From Vanilla planifolia (lineage: Eukaryota; Streptophyta; Magnoliopsida; Asparagales; Orchidaceae), in NCBI GenBank assembly GCA_023846275.1, contig CM043871.1:33882578-33946577 (forward strand): a stretch of 64,000 bases of DNA, written 5' to 3'. Shown in pieces: positions 38,301 through 53,300 of the stretch. How positions within the stretch are numbered: the first letter of the stretch is position 1; every line of letters starts with the position of its first letter. The notes beneath the pieces are model-generated. The model did no database searches. It was given only the letters and a program-made list of their open reading frames with translations, and had not been told where the DNA came from. A program made the position numbers and the translations under genes.

Positions 38301-41300
38301 ACTGCATTATTTATATTTTGGCACTGTCCGGGAGCCCATTCAGAGAGAGCTTACCTGTGCTCCAGCCACCATTACTGCCTTTGGGAGCACCATTACCAGC
38401 CTTATCCCAGCCACCACTGGAATCTAACAAAAACAAAAATCAAGTACATTATTCCATATCCCGTCCATCTTTAATCAGTTAAACATGCGTTACTTATAAA
38501 AGTTTAAGGTGCTAATACACCTTTTTCTACAGTAACTTCAATTTTTACAGAAACGATAAATGAGGAAAAGGCAGTAGAACCCTTCTATGTGTTCCACCTT
38601 AGGAAAGCTCAACAAATTGCTGGTATATTGCAGGAACAAAAACAAGAACAATGATCATTTGAGAAGGAATCATATGTGCACTTGCAACTCATTACCTGGA
38701 ACACATCATGCGCTGTAAATACCAATCATGGGAAAAACTAATAGCATGTGAGCATAAGCTTGCTTTTCTATTAAGATTTGTATTAAGGTTTGATTATAAT
38801 CCACGAACATTGAAACACAATTAGATATGAAACACACATGCTAATGCTATCTATGAGTGAAAACCTTTCAAACATCATCATAAAGATGAACAGTGACACT
38901 ATGTTATTCAGAAGAATACATCTCATTAACTATGCAAAACTACATGATTGAAGCTGTTAAAAATAATATTAACCTTTGTTTTCATTGTTCCCCTGAAACT
39001 GAAAGCTGGAACTGGAAGGTGCATTCCAGGAGTCCCTGACGTATACAAAAACGAACTCTGATAAATGAATTTTTTTAAAGGATGATAATTCTTTTGATTC
39101 ACATATTATGTTCATTGTAAAAAAGTCATGCAGAATATGATGAAAGCAACTTGTCACCCATCACAAGTACAGCAATTCGTGGATGCATGAGGAAAACTAT
39201 GAAGGATTTGTGTAAGAGTTTCCTGAAACCTAGGTTTATTTAAAAGTGGAAAAAGCATTTATAATAATATAGTTATATCACACTCACAGTGGACTAACTT
39301 AAAGAAAAAGCATAAACATTTGATGTCATTACTAAGCATTCATTGAGAGTTGAAGAATAGAATGCAAAAATTGCACTGAAATAATTATTGGAATTACAAT
39401 ATTAATTTTTTCAGACAAAAAGGACATTAAATGTCAAGAAATATCATTTGGTGTATGATCTTAAGAATGAGAAAGATAAAGTATTGCAGCAATAATTGAG
39501 GAAGCTAACATCCCAAAGTAGATGGAACAGAAGGTTCACAAAGCTGAACACATACAGTTAAATTATGGATAACGAAAACATGTTATGAATCTATCACATC
39601 AAAATTACTAATGGATAAAATAAAAATCTTGGATATCAAAAAAAAAAAGCCACTAAAAATGTATCAAAAATCTAATGTAGGGGTTAACATGGAGAGAAAG
39701 AATTGAACCACACAACTTGTAATAGCAGAAATAATAACCTGCCAAAAGATGACATCACCGTGGTTAATTTGTCGTTATCAGTTCCCATTGCATTTCCTTC
39801 ATCCATTTTTACACCTAAATAGTTAAAAACTAATCATAAACAATGATATAATAAACACTATAAAAACTGTCAGTGAAAAGAACGCTATACCAAGAATTAA
39901 GGATTTAATAAATGATAAAAAAAGGATCTGCATTGATCTAAATTATTTGAACTTCATTGCTTTGAAAGGCAAAGTGCAAACCTGACCTAGCAGCAACTCA
40001 TTCCCAATATACTTTACCGGTAACTAAAATGACTTTTTTTTTCCTTAAAAACCATATAAACTAAGTTAAAAAAGAATATTTCATGGGAAATGGTTAAAAC
40101 ATTAAGAATTGTTTTACCACATTCATTAAATAATCTGCATTCATAATTGAGAATGCGGTTTAAATGATTATGAATATGAGAGCTGTCATTCGTCTAATCT
40201 TTTGCATGTAATACAGCAAAAACATTTAATGAAAATAATTAATTTATATTCCAAGTAATGCCATGTAAAAGATAATAACAAAGGGTCCTTCAGATTTATA
40301 CATTAAAGAGCACTTCAAAAAGATTCCATCTTATGTCTAAGGAGGTATATCAAAACAAAGGATTTCTTGAAGCTGTATCATGTCAAAGCTCTACATATTA
40401 TAAAGAACTACAACTCAACTTCTCAAAACATACAAAAAGAGGTTAAACCATTATTTTAAACATTATGGCAAAAGCATTATGCACGTAGGAAATTAAACAG
40501 AAAACAGATTTAAGAAACAATAGAAAGTAAATCTTCATGATATAGCATCACCTGTAGACTGCCCGTTTTGAGATCCAAACATGTCGCCTTGCGTGGTAGT
40601 TTCCTCAAACCTAGTAAACACAACATAGCAAAAACATTAGAAAGATGACATATTCATAGCAAAAGGATAAAAATAGGAACCAAAATAAAGCAAGAGAATA
40701 TCCAAAGCTGATGAAATCATGCTCATCAAAGTACCTTGAAGTTGGCAGAGATAGTAGCTTCTCGTCCACTGCACACATACACAACTAATTATAACTAAGC
40801 ATCGAACAGAAGAAGGATTTAAGAGTAGGGCTGTATGGTTTGTATGGTTGAACCACTAGAACCTCAGTCCAGCCAAAGCCAATTTATCTATAACTAGGTG
40901 ATTCTCACAAAAAACGAAATTGCTCAAGCCAAAATATTAAAAATTTACGAAATTAAACACAAGTTACCATCAAATCTATCATACTAACTCTTAGTCCTCA
41001 CTTCAGTTTTTTTGTTTGTTCCCCATCAGTTATTTCTTTACAAAACATATTTTTAGTTGTGTGCTTTGTATACTTGTTATACTAACTGAAACTCTTTTGA
41101 CTATCAGTTATGATTATAGGCATTCTTTAATTTTAGGCAGATAATACTACTCATAAAGTATATGATGATAACTTCTTTCAGTACAGCAAACTCTAATTTG
41201 GAACCAAACACTTATTTTCCCCATACACCTTTTAAAACTCTAACAATAAGGCCAACTCTCCATTCCCCAATTATGTTTTTCTTTTTCTCTCTTATCACCA

Positions 41301-44300
41301 CCATCAGATTGACTGCTCTCATCATCGTTGGCATCAAAATCCTCAAATCCTCTCACCTCCAAAACAACTATAATACTCATAGGACTGTGAAAACTCACTG
41401 CCACCATCCCTTCCCATCCTTTGCTCAGATTTAGCAGCCTGCCAATCCCCAGCTTCATCATCTATGAAGCCCTCAGGAGTCCTCACTGAACAGCAACCAA
41501 ATGTTCAAGTTTCTTATCTCACAATCCCACTTTTTCTTTCCCTTTTTACCACATCTTCCAGTGCTCTAAAGGTCTTCACAACTCTTTGTGTGCAAGCACC
41601 CATGTAACGGGCAGATGAGACAATGGTTCCCAGAACCTACGCGGCTCGTAACCAGTCCTCATCAAGCATATGCATCCCATTGCCTTCGAGAGTTCCTCCT
41701 AGCCACAAATTCTAGGTAAAAATTTACCAAGCTTGGCCTTTCAGTTTTTTGCAAATCCAAAGGAAATGTAAAAACTGGAACGTTCACTGCTCCAGAAGTT
41801 CACCATATTCTTTCACAAGATATGGTCAACCATCTTCAAGTCCAATCCAATCTAAGAAATGCCCTACAATATAATTTGAGCAATACTTCAAAAGATTGGG
41901 GGTACTTTGCTTACCAAGAAAGTCAAGCCCTCCAAGATCTTGAATTTGACCTATGCAAAAATGACTCAATACATATACCTGTGGAGAAGTGACCAAAAGA
42001 AAAAAAACTACGGTCATGTTATATGGTAGCTCATTGCATCAAAAGAAGACCTAAGCCAAGTGGCTCTTTTTCTTCCCATAAAAAGCTTTCTTTCTTTCTA
42101 AATTTGGATTGTTACCCAACAAATGCTCATAAGGCATTGATTCCCTGGTAAAATTCTAGAGAAAGATGTTCTTGTGCACATACCAATTTGGGTAAAGTTT
42201 GCAAAGCTCTCATTTTAATTTAGAAATCCTAAATGACCATCGAGAATAGCTATTTTCATTCAGAGACTGGTATTAGTGGACCAAATAAAGACCAAAAATC
42301 AAAAAATAAACTTCTCATGAGTTTTTGTTGAAGTAAAGATTGATTGTAGTCTTCCCCTAAACATATCAATGCAAACTGGGAAAATCACATTTTTTAATGT
42401 TATGTATGACTGAAAACTCAATCATAGCAAATGATAAAACAACTTTGTGCTCACAACTTACTAATACCCCTCAGCTCCCAAAGAACAAGGTGAACAACAT
42501 AGGCAAAAATCCTTGATTACTCTATTGTTCCTATTGATCCATATGGTTTCACTAGAGTTAAAGGTTAGAGAAATGTTGATATGCAACAAAAAAAGGTTGT
42601 ACAATGCAAGGCCCAAATTTAAAAAACAATGTAGGAATTCAACCTATACAATATGGCATCTTGCAAAAGTAGAATGACAATGCCATTTCTAACCTAACAC
42701 AAGTGGAGGAAGAGGAGTGAGGCATATGAAAGACCAGTAAATCAAGTTGTCTCTACAAACATTTACCATGATAATGTGATCAATGAATCAACTACGCATG
42801 CCAACATCGTTCCCTTTTCATCTCAATTAAAGTTCATGATAATCAAAATGAGCACATTGAACCCCACGTTTAAGAATCCCATCACCAACATCCCTAAAGC
42901 TTAGGCGGCTCTTTGATTGCTCCCATTTTATACAATCTAGCCTCACAAGTCGAGGAATTGTCCATTTTGGTCATCTCATAATGACCAAATTGGGTTTTCT
43001 CTTCAAAAGACACATTGAAATCTTAACATCATAATCCCACACATAAATCCCAAAGTCATTCTCTTTATAACAAATATAAGACTATATCCTTATATCCTTT
43101 CACCTAAAACCAGCCAAAAACACCTTGAGGCCACTTCTCCAAGAACAAACCTTTCAATATCAAACTCTTAGCCCTCTTTGATCACAGACATTACAATTCT
43201 CTTATATCATGTTCAAAAGATGGACAACCAAATACCAATTCTCAGCCCCACATAAATCTTGACAATGACCATTTTTGTTGAGATGGACAATCCGCAGCAC
43301 TCATGCCCCTACGCTCATAACTCGATGGATCAAGTCCCTTTTTCTAAAGAAGTTGAAGTGCCGAACAACCATATTAGTGCTAAGATAATTTTTCATTTTT
43401 TGAAAACAGGTGCAAAAAAAAAAAATACCTTGGGCATGATAGTTTCACTGCTGAGCGCTTCATCGACTCAAAAAAGTTTTTGTAAGGATCTCATTGAAAA
43501 CATACCCCACACTTTCTCTTGTTCTAAGCTGCCAAACAATGTTAAAACCCATCCAATTGTATTGATCCCAAGTCCAATAATGTCTCCACCATCATGGATT
43601 AATGGCCTATACTATTGTGCAATTTCCTTTAAAAATCATTGGCAATATTATCACTAAAGGAATGTAACTTATGATGCCAAAGATTATTCAAACTTCCTAA
43701 GCCACTTTTATCCAAGATAGACATTGAATAGATAGTGCCTAAATAGAAATTAAATTCATAGAAAAGTTAAAATTATCTCATCCAAGCAAGGATTATGCAT
43801 AAAGATTAATATTACTAAGACATTTCACCAAGTTAATAAAGTACCATCCCACAAACCTAGTGAGAAAGGATTCTGCACAAAATTCAAATTTTGGATCAAA
43901 ATGTGTACATCCAAGATGTGTTTCTTAATTATCAAGGATGGCATCATTAAAAAACACCTAAGCTTGCCTAAGAAGCTTTGCCAGGGATTCAAATAATCGC
44001 ACTTTCTACTCAATAATAAAGTAAACTCAATTTCCTATGATTTGGAAAATTTTATATTAAGAAAATATATTTAAGACTCTAAATATCAAAATTTTTCTTA
44101 TTGCTCACTTAATTTTAGCAATTGATCTCATCCTTTTTGTAAAAATGATAAGACATCCCTCCTATTCACAAGATTAGTAATTGAAAAGCTTTACAACAAT
44201 TTTTATCTTGAAATCAAATAGGCCAAAGTCTTCAATATTTTTTTCAATTGGGTTCAGAAAAAGGTACCCTTCAAATTACTTACATGGGCCTTCCTCTTTC

Positions 44301-47300
44301 CTTAAAAAAGATTAATGTAGCAAATTGTGCCCCATATTGCAAAGAGTTCAAAGTTAGTGGTTGGACAAGTTATTTGATTTCACTTGCAACCAGCATTCAA
44401 CTTGCGAAAACCACCATCATGGGTATGCTGCACTTCTAATGTCTAGCCTACTTCGTCCCAAAAGCAATTCTGAAAAATATAAATAGTATTTGTTCTACGT
44501 TTGAAATGCATAATAGCACTGATAAGAAATAGAGCACAATAGTTAGGAAGATATTTGCATCCTGAAGCAACTTACAAAGTGTGGTGCATGTGATGCTCTT
44601 CCCATCAACAAGGCTCATATTATGCAAGCTGGTTCGAGGATTCTTCAATCTAAAGGCATATGGAAGGATCCGATTCGAAGAAAATATCTTAAGTGCCATA
44701 ATTTGTAGAAGGTTTCAAAAAAGGGTGGTTCTACATTTTTTTTTTTATTTGCTTATTGGGAACCCATTCGATAACAAGGGGCAATTAAAGGATGTCTTAG
44801 GGACTACGAAAATATGTGCTATTACAATTCTTTATACCTAGACTCTTTCATAAAAACAACCCTCCAAACTATTTGCAATTTTTTTAGTTCAAGAGGTGCA
44901 AAACATACAATACATAAATGTGAATAACTATTCATGGTAAACTCAATATTTCTGATAATGTGGCCAAATTGGGTCTCAGATCAACAACCAACTGTCCCTA
45001 TAGTAACTCCTTTCTTGGGTCGCATGACCATCTACTTTTGGTTGTTAATTTAACAAAAAAATCTTTATCATAATCATCCTAAATAACGGTTAGGTCTCAA
45101 TTGCTCAACTTCACATGCACCAAGATAAAGAAAATACATTATGCACATCGATCTACCATTTTTTGAAACAAAAGGAATGAGAGATTTTTCAAAGGCAAAG
45201 ACAATCTAATTCTTGGGAGAATGTGTTGAAAAATATAAAATTGAAATAAATATGATTCTCCATTACTGGATCTTGGTTCTCAGACAACAACTCATGCAAG
45301 TCTTTGATATTATTCTTGGATGCTCTTTCAAAAGCTTTTTTTGGTTTAATTATATTCTAAATAATCAACATTTTGATACTTTGATATCTTTTGTAATATT
45401 TTCCTTATATCAACATAACAGACAAATCCCTTACTATTCTCCAAAAAAAAGAGTTATTGCCAACATTTCATGGAGCTTTGCAGGTGAATGTTTCAACAAT
45501 TTTTTTTTTTTTTTTGATATATTAACTAACTTCAATATAGTGAAATTATTCCATTTATCCTTTGAAATTCAATCCACACATCTAACAATAATTATTACAA
45601 CACAATTATTCAACTTTAACCTAACAGAAATTGAGGACCATAATCTTGAAAGCTCCATCCATTTTCCACAATGTCCTGCTATCAAAACCTTGATACTGAG
45701 TATTGCAATTAAACATAAGAAATGTCAATAACAGGCAAACCTGTAAGAAGTTTAGCTAAAGAATCAAGCTTGACAGTAACATCAGCACGGTGTATGCGGA
45801 CCACACGACAAATATATCCCTTTAAAGGCCCTTTGCAAATTCTCAAAGTCTGTCCAACAGAAAAAGTTCCTCGACTGTGAACCTGGCGACCCCTGCCAAC
45901 TATATAGAAATTCTAAATTAGAGAAACTGTTAACTCAGTTTTGACATCTAAGAAAAGATTTTTTATGCATACAATTCTGAGAATTTTCTTCTTCCTCGTT
46001 AGGAAATCTGTTTGCTGATTGTGAAAATGAAGGGCTTGCTTTGAAACCCTGCAGTGATAGAAAATTAAATGACGGATATCGTACACAAGAACAAAAGCAT
46101 AGTTCAATTAAATAGTACCTTTTTCCCAAAATAATCCCTTGATTTCTTTAACAGGTCACATATATTAGATTTAGCATGAAAGAATCCATTGTTTTCAGCT
46201 TGGCATTCATCATAAATAAAAAGAATGCCTTTGTACATATGTTTAACAATTCCCTCTCTACCCTGTACAAGGAGAAAAAAGCAAATAGCAATGCGATAGA
46301 AGAAATTAATCATATTTATCATTACAAAGTAGAAATAAGGTTTTCGATGCCAACATCAACATTAAAAAAAAAAGGTCCCTATAACAGAAGAATGCCACCA
46401 AATACTCGCGCTTTATCAATCTTTCAATTAAATTGAGGAAGATTCACAATTCTTAATCTTGCCAAACCCTCTTCACTACAACTTTATAGACGAAATTCTG
46501 ACTTAGCATGTCAAAGTGTGCAAGACAAATGTTAGAAGCTATCTATTTCTAAGTTTCTGCACAATTGTGAAATTCAAATCCCAGCCCGAAATTGCACTGT
46601 TAATAAAATAAGTTACGTGGCCAAAAAACATTGAGAAGTCCAAAATTTACATTTAGAACTTCAGCATGCAAATAGTACGCAAGAAAGAGCATTAAAAGAA
46701 ACATCCAGCAAGAGATGAAATTTTAACAATGGAGAGAGAAAAAAACATGTAAAGAAAGAACATTAAAAGAACCCTCATCTAGCAAAAGATGAAATTTTTA
46801 CAATGGAGAGAGTGAGAGAGAGAGAGAGCATGTAAACTACCTCTAAAGCCCCTTCAGCAACCTTTACAACATCATCAATGTTTACCAACTTCGAGCTGCG
46901 GTCCGGAGCTGCAAAAACTTTGTCCACACAATTCTTTTTGATCTCCCAAGCATTAATCGATACCACCTCTGGACCATCTATATCACCTTTCAAAATCTGA
47001 AAAAAAAAAAAATATATTGTTATATCCTTCATACTGAAACCTTTAAAAAAACATATGGAGAAATCCAATAACCTTAACGGTGTCATTTTCCTTATCTACT
47101 ACTATACCAAAGTCCTTCTTCCTGCAAAGTAAAATACAAAAAAAATGAATCAAAAGATTTACAGACAATTGTTTCTCAAATCATTAAAAATGAAGCACAA
47201 AAATTACTAACCCAAACAAAACAAGATCATCTAGATCAAAAGTACATCTTTGTTTATCTCCATCCATCCGATTATGTTTATTTGTATCCTTTCCATTAGA

Positions 47301-50300
47301 TTTGCACCCACCATTGTGATTAGATTTGTCTCCATCCTTTGGATCAGATGTTTCAGATTCCTTCTTCTTCATTCGTGCTTTATAAACACTTGAAAGCCAG
47401 CTAGTGTCTTTAACTTCATCCTTACCCATATTTTCAAACTTCATCAGTTCAGCGGCTGAAGGCTGAACACCCCAGTATATTAAAGAACACGTAGACACCT
47501 TCTTATAAAGATAACCATCTTTAAGCATCAGACCATCTAGTACCTCAAAAATCTCACCTGTTTCACGATCTCGCCTAACCTCTATTTGAGGCCTAAAGTC
47601 TCTGTTGAATGATAATATTTACACTTGTCAGCAGAAATATTTAACTACAAGTATTCATGGCCAAAGCAAAAAGGCTAAAGAAATGGGATCATGAAACAGT
47701 ACTCCAACTCATGTGAGCTTATCAGCCGAGGAGCTGGTATATCGGAAGTCTTCAATGATGTACCACCACCCTTGAAGAACATAACAAAGAATAACAATCA
47801 TGACAAGAAACGCCAGCTACCATGATATCAAACTGATAATGTTGAGTTGCTGTGTCAAGTACTACGCAATATTCCTAGCTTATTATGGTAGCATATTGGA
47901 ATTTCAAGGGAAAAAAGCATATAATTACAACAATGACTTGCATTCTCGACAAATTTTACAAATTCACATGGTTGAAGCTGATTAGAAAGATAAACTTAAC
48001 TAAGATTCTTGTAAAACCTAAAATACTAGTACCAAACTGGGACAGTCATCCATACTTGTGCACATTAAAGGAACTTTTACGCATCACAAATACACTACGT
48101 TGTACACTTACCATATGAGGCAGAAAATTTAATATTATAAACGATGAAAAAATGCAACATTAACAGTTAACCAAATATGTCTGAGGCAAAAATTATAAAA
48201 TGTAAGTGATGATAGCAAACACTACCAAATAAAGCAGGAATGCCGGGCTTTCCCACCACATAACCAAATAGAGCATTTTTTACTGGAATTATATCATACA
48301 ATGAAACATAACACAGAAGATGATTTCACTTACAAACTTCTTTGCAATTGCCTGAAGATCAATTCGTGGAACCAGCTTGATGGTCACTCTTTTCTTGACA
48401 TCATTCATTGAAACAACCTTAGAAAAGGAATGAAAATCATACATATGAGAGTTCACAAATAACATAAAGTAACCAAAAGTTTAAAATAAAACTTCAAAAA
48501 TAAAAAAGATGCAACTTCCAGGAATGGAATTAAAGGTTACCTCCGCTAAGTCCCCCTTGTATGTCCCACTTTTCATTCGAACCCACATACCCTTGGAGAT
48601 TCCACTCACTTTACTTTGAATAGAAAGCAGATTAGGAGCTTCATTTCTAGGAACAAGATCTACTCTACTTGAATAGAGGAAGCAAAGCCCTTTGCATGCC
48701 TTTTAAAAAAGAAACAGTGATAAAAATCTGTTACCATCCAAAATATACAACGTCCAATTTAAGTATCTCAAGGCATAAATAACATTCGTAATAGCAATAA
48801 AACTTTCACATTAATAGATATGTATTACCAATCACATATCTGTACAAAAAACTTGCTTTTGCACCTATAAAAAATTATAAATAACTAATAAAATGTAGTA
48901 AGGAAAATGACTGCACAGCTGGTTTTCTCTTACAAACCATAAGCTCATTCTTTCCACATTGCTTTGCAGGCAATCTGCTCTAGCAATCATATTTCTGTGT
49001 GAATGTTTAGCTGTGAACTAACATCAGTTTATGGATAAATTATTAAGGACAAGCTTGTCTATAGCTAAAAAATGTGAAGCCAGAAAGAAATAAAAAAGTG
49101 ATATTAAAAAAGGACACTTTAATAGGAGTAGAAAAGAACATTTTGACATTGTCATTTCACTTGCTTTTCTGATGAAAAATGAGGAAAATCCAAAAACACC
49201 TTAGTTGGGCAGTTGACAAATATACCCAAATCCATCATTGAGCATTTGTAGGCAGATAAGTGCTGGAGGTAGAGCAATCATGAAGGATTGCTCAGCTCAT
49301 TTTGCTCCTCCCAAACAACAATCATAGTTTGACGATGGGGATTCCAAGGAAGAATTCAATAGAATGGCAGAGAACTGGATTTTTTTTGTTTTTTCCTGAC
49401 CTTTTGGTTTTGCGGGAAATTGTGATGGGAATGAGTGATAGAGAAGCAATGGGGTTATTCTTATACTGAGAAAGAGAAAGCATTGAAAAGAGGAGCAGAT
49501 CTCCCATCTAAACACCGCCTAAATGTTCTTAGCAGCATAAATGTGGCTTGGTCTTCCCTTACAGGCTAAAAGCTCGTTCTTCCCATATTGTAAGTCTTGT
49601 GAGATATTCAGTTCCAGCAAGGGAGAGAAAGAAGGATTTATCATAATTTTCTTAAGAAAAGAAGCATGAGAAATCATATTCTTTCCGAATCCAGGGGGAC
49701 GGAATTGCCCATCTCATAGGAAGCTGGCAGAGAAGTATTATTATGCCTATATTGTTAGGAACATAAACAAACCAATAAATATTTATCCATATGAAACAAG
49801 AAAATCAAAATGCCTAAACATATGCTAGGATTTATCATCATATAAACATAATAGCCACAATTTCATATAACTATACCGCTGTTTTACTAGCACAGTCCAA
49901 TCACCATGATAACCCCAAGAGACATCCATCACACCTCTTACCCAAGTCTACTTAACAATGGAGTTCTGATGGATCCAATGCTTGAATGCAAATATGGTAG
50001 CACTAATATCAGAATGCTAGCACTACTTTATTATGCAAAACATGCCTTGTTGAGTGGTAGAAGTCAAAAAAACATGGCAAGGTAATAAATTTTTCATTAA
50101 TCCTATGTGCCAATGCAAGTTATAGCTTTTGAGATGGCCTATGAGACCAGACCAATGATGTCCTCCCTTTCTTCCCCAAGAAGAAGGGTCCTTCAGATAA
50201 AGTTTTGAAATGCAATCACACTAATGACTTGATGCCAAGACCATAGGACTACAGTTGCTTATGTGATATTCATTGAAGATGTTTATTTATATAAACCAAG

Positions 50301-53300
50301 AAAATTAATATGCCTGAATATATGCATGATTTTCTCATCATGTGCACATGATAACAAGTTCATATAACTAAGCCCTTGATTTACTAGTATAGTCCAATTG
50401 TCTTGCCTCTCCAAGAGCTAACCCATCCCACCACAACTCCTGACCAAGCATACTTAACAAAAAAGCTAGCATGACTACATGTGTATGTGTATATATATAT
50501 ATATATATATACACGCACATTTCATATATGAATAGATGTATACGTATGTATGTACATATATACATATATGTATATGTATGCATTTCTATATCTATATGCA
50601 CATATGTATGTATGTATAAGATCAGACAGAAAATTTTGAGTTTTTGGGGTAACAATGATAACACAACCAAAAATTGTTAGAGATGTTAATTACAGTTAAT
50701 CATGAACCCTTTCTTAATACTAGTTTCCTACCCCATGACTTCAATCACACGACATTGTATCTGCTTACTTTTGGTCACCAATAAACATCTTGTCATCAAT
50801 AAATACATCACAGAGATATGCATAAAATAGAACATCAGACCAATATCACTAGCAAAGCTTGACATAAAGATAACCCTTGATATTTTAATAACTGGGAAAG
50901 GCCAAATTTGAGTACCTCAAAAACATTACATGCTTTGTCTGCTTCAATATATACAAAGCCTTTTACATGATCAAAAGAAATAACAGAGAATATCTGTAGC
51001 ACTTTTCCAATTTTCTGCAAGTCAACAAATTTCTGCATCAAGCAAAAGGCAGCTTGCCGCTCTCTCCCAATCTAGAATATAGAAAAGCCAAGCGGAGTAA
51101 ATACAGCATTAAACTGTTGTAGATGACACAGAGATTTCAAGGATAGGTGCAAACCATGCATTTGACCCTCCAAATAGACAGATCTTCTGGAGTATGAACC
51201 AAATATTCAGAGTCATCAAACTCTTTAACATCCTCTGCATACGAAACAAAATCAGAACCACGGCAATAACGCTGTTTGATTGCCTCTTCCAGTTCATCAT
51301 CATCCATTTCTTCCTGCTTAATAAATACTGGAAGAGAACTTGATTTTATAGGTACTTTGGTCAAAGACTTGACATCGTTTTCACCAAGACCTGAAAGGGC
51401 CACTCAAAACAAGAGTGTCAGAGTAACAGAAACATGCAATGCATTCAAATTAGAAAAGGGGCATATCTAAAAAAGAGAAATAAGGTATAACGGAAAACTA
51501 CAAAGATTTAGGAAGTAAATTTGAACTTCCATATTATGCTATTAAAGTCAACTACAGATAAACACAGATTGGAAACCACTCAACTCGTTATAATTCCAGC
51601 ATAAATGAAAGATACATTATTAAATGGTATATGAATAGAAAAGGCATCAGTTAGATGATCTAAGATGCTGTGGAAAGCTAACATGGCTTCTTTAAACAAT
51701 GCATTACTGAAGCTATAATGGTAGTAGAACTGTAAACTGCACAATGTAAACCATGAGATAGAAATATCAACAGCTAAGGCCCTACATGCCCAACTCCTAA
51801 AAAAATAAGAATAATGACAGCTGCATGGATTCAATATCTAATAAAACAATGATTAAATAAAGATTTCATATACCTATAGTTGATGATATGTTGGGCACAA
51901 TTACCAAAGAAAACATAATTTCTAAGATTGGTCTCAAAATAGATAAAATTTATATATGAAAGGAAATTAATTAAAAAATAGTTTTTAAAAAAAAAAGCTA
52001 GGATATATTAATGGTTAGTCATACCTTTCGAACTTCAAATTGCTACAAATACCTCTATAAGGATAACAACTAATGTCACATCCTTTCATTGGTCTTTCCC
52101 GAGTTTGATGATAACTTTATTATTATGATAAGAAAAAGTTGAAAAAATTTAAATTTCATTGTCATGATGGCATTTGTTATTTTTTTGGAATTTAAATTAT
52201 TTAACCTAAATAAAGAAAAATTATTAATGATCGATTGACCCAACCACAATAAATGATGTTATCACTTCTATTGGTTATCGTTGTGTTGTTGACCCCTATC
52301 AATAGTGTTTTGTTTGATAATAACAAACTCTAAATATATCCAATGAATTTGATTGAATCTTCAAATTTCAGATAGTCGAAGCTCGTGTCCATGGGAAAAC
52401 TTAATGAAGAAGAAGAACAAAAATAAAATCATATGAAAATTATCCTAATTGAAATAATAAATCACAAAAAGATATATTTTAAATTTAATCTTAAGTGCTT
52501 TAAATTTTTTTTAATTAGAATATTAAGTTTCATTGAAATCTTTTTTATAAGATACAAATTAAACATGATCATCTTAAGAAATATTTTACCTTGATTATGT
52601 TTTTAGAAATCTTTATTAACTTGTTACAAAATCTATGTTATAATAATATTAATTAATTAACAAAAAATTATAATTATAATAATAAAAAAAAAACCTAATT
52701 CTAATTAACATAACCTACCATAACAAAACACAATTTATGCTTCCGATCAAGCCAATGAATCCTGAACTGTCAATGTAGTAAACGGGTCGAGACAATACAA
52801 CCCAAAAGAATATGTGTATGAAGGGGTTATTACTACTAAATCAGTAAATCAAGTATATCATATCACTAGCAGTACAAGTTGTGACTTTCCAAGCGAGCCA
52901 AAAGGCAGCCAACCCCAATAGGATGACTTAAACAACCATGCATAATTTTAAAAAAATCGCTTTTACAATGTGGGACTAAAACTCAACTTTGATTTCGCAC
53001 GGCAAGCTTCCGAATTACAGGAATTATGTGAGCAGTCCAATCGCACAATTTTGCGATTTAACAATCCTAATCTCATCTGTCTTTTTAAAACATCTAATTA
53101 GATCCACTGCATGATCGCACAATTTCATGATTGCACAGTTCATGTTTTATCCAAGCGTAAGATCTAAATCTATCCATCATATCACGATTCAAATCTAACT
53201 ATCATGATCAAATCTAATTTCTAAACAACGCCACTTGAATCGCATTAGTCCAATTGCGTAGTTTTCATAATCAAACGATTTCGGACCCTTCCGATTGTCC

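Larger units (their letters stand above)
48700..50915 (-). other. KTF1 intron 3 (2.2 kb) with inserted repeats
   Basis: GT-AG intron within the NGN domain coding region. Holds a pair of ~195-bp direct repeats, a complex AT-rich microsatellite and AT-rich DNA; short open frames at 49297-49515 show no domain. Confidence 0.75.

Noticed and set aside
35585-38482. Many open frames in other frames over the KTF1 last exon
   Set aside because: They are shadows of the repeat-rich coding strand, with repetitive products and no independent homology.
50368-50680. Two 69-100-residue open frames rich in Tyr, Ile and His
   Set aside because: They translate the (GTAT/AT)n simple repeat on either strand.
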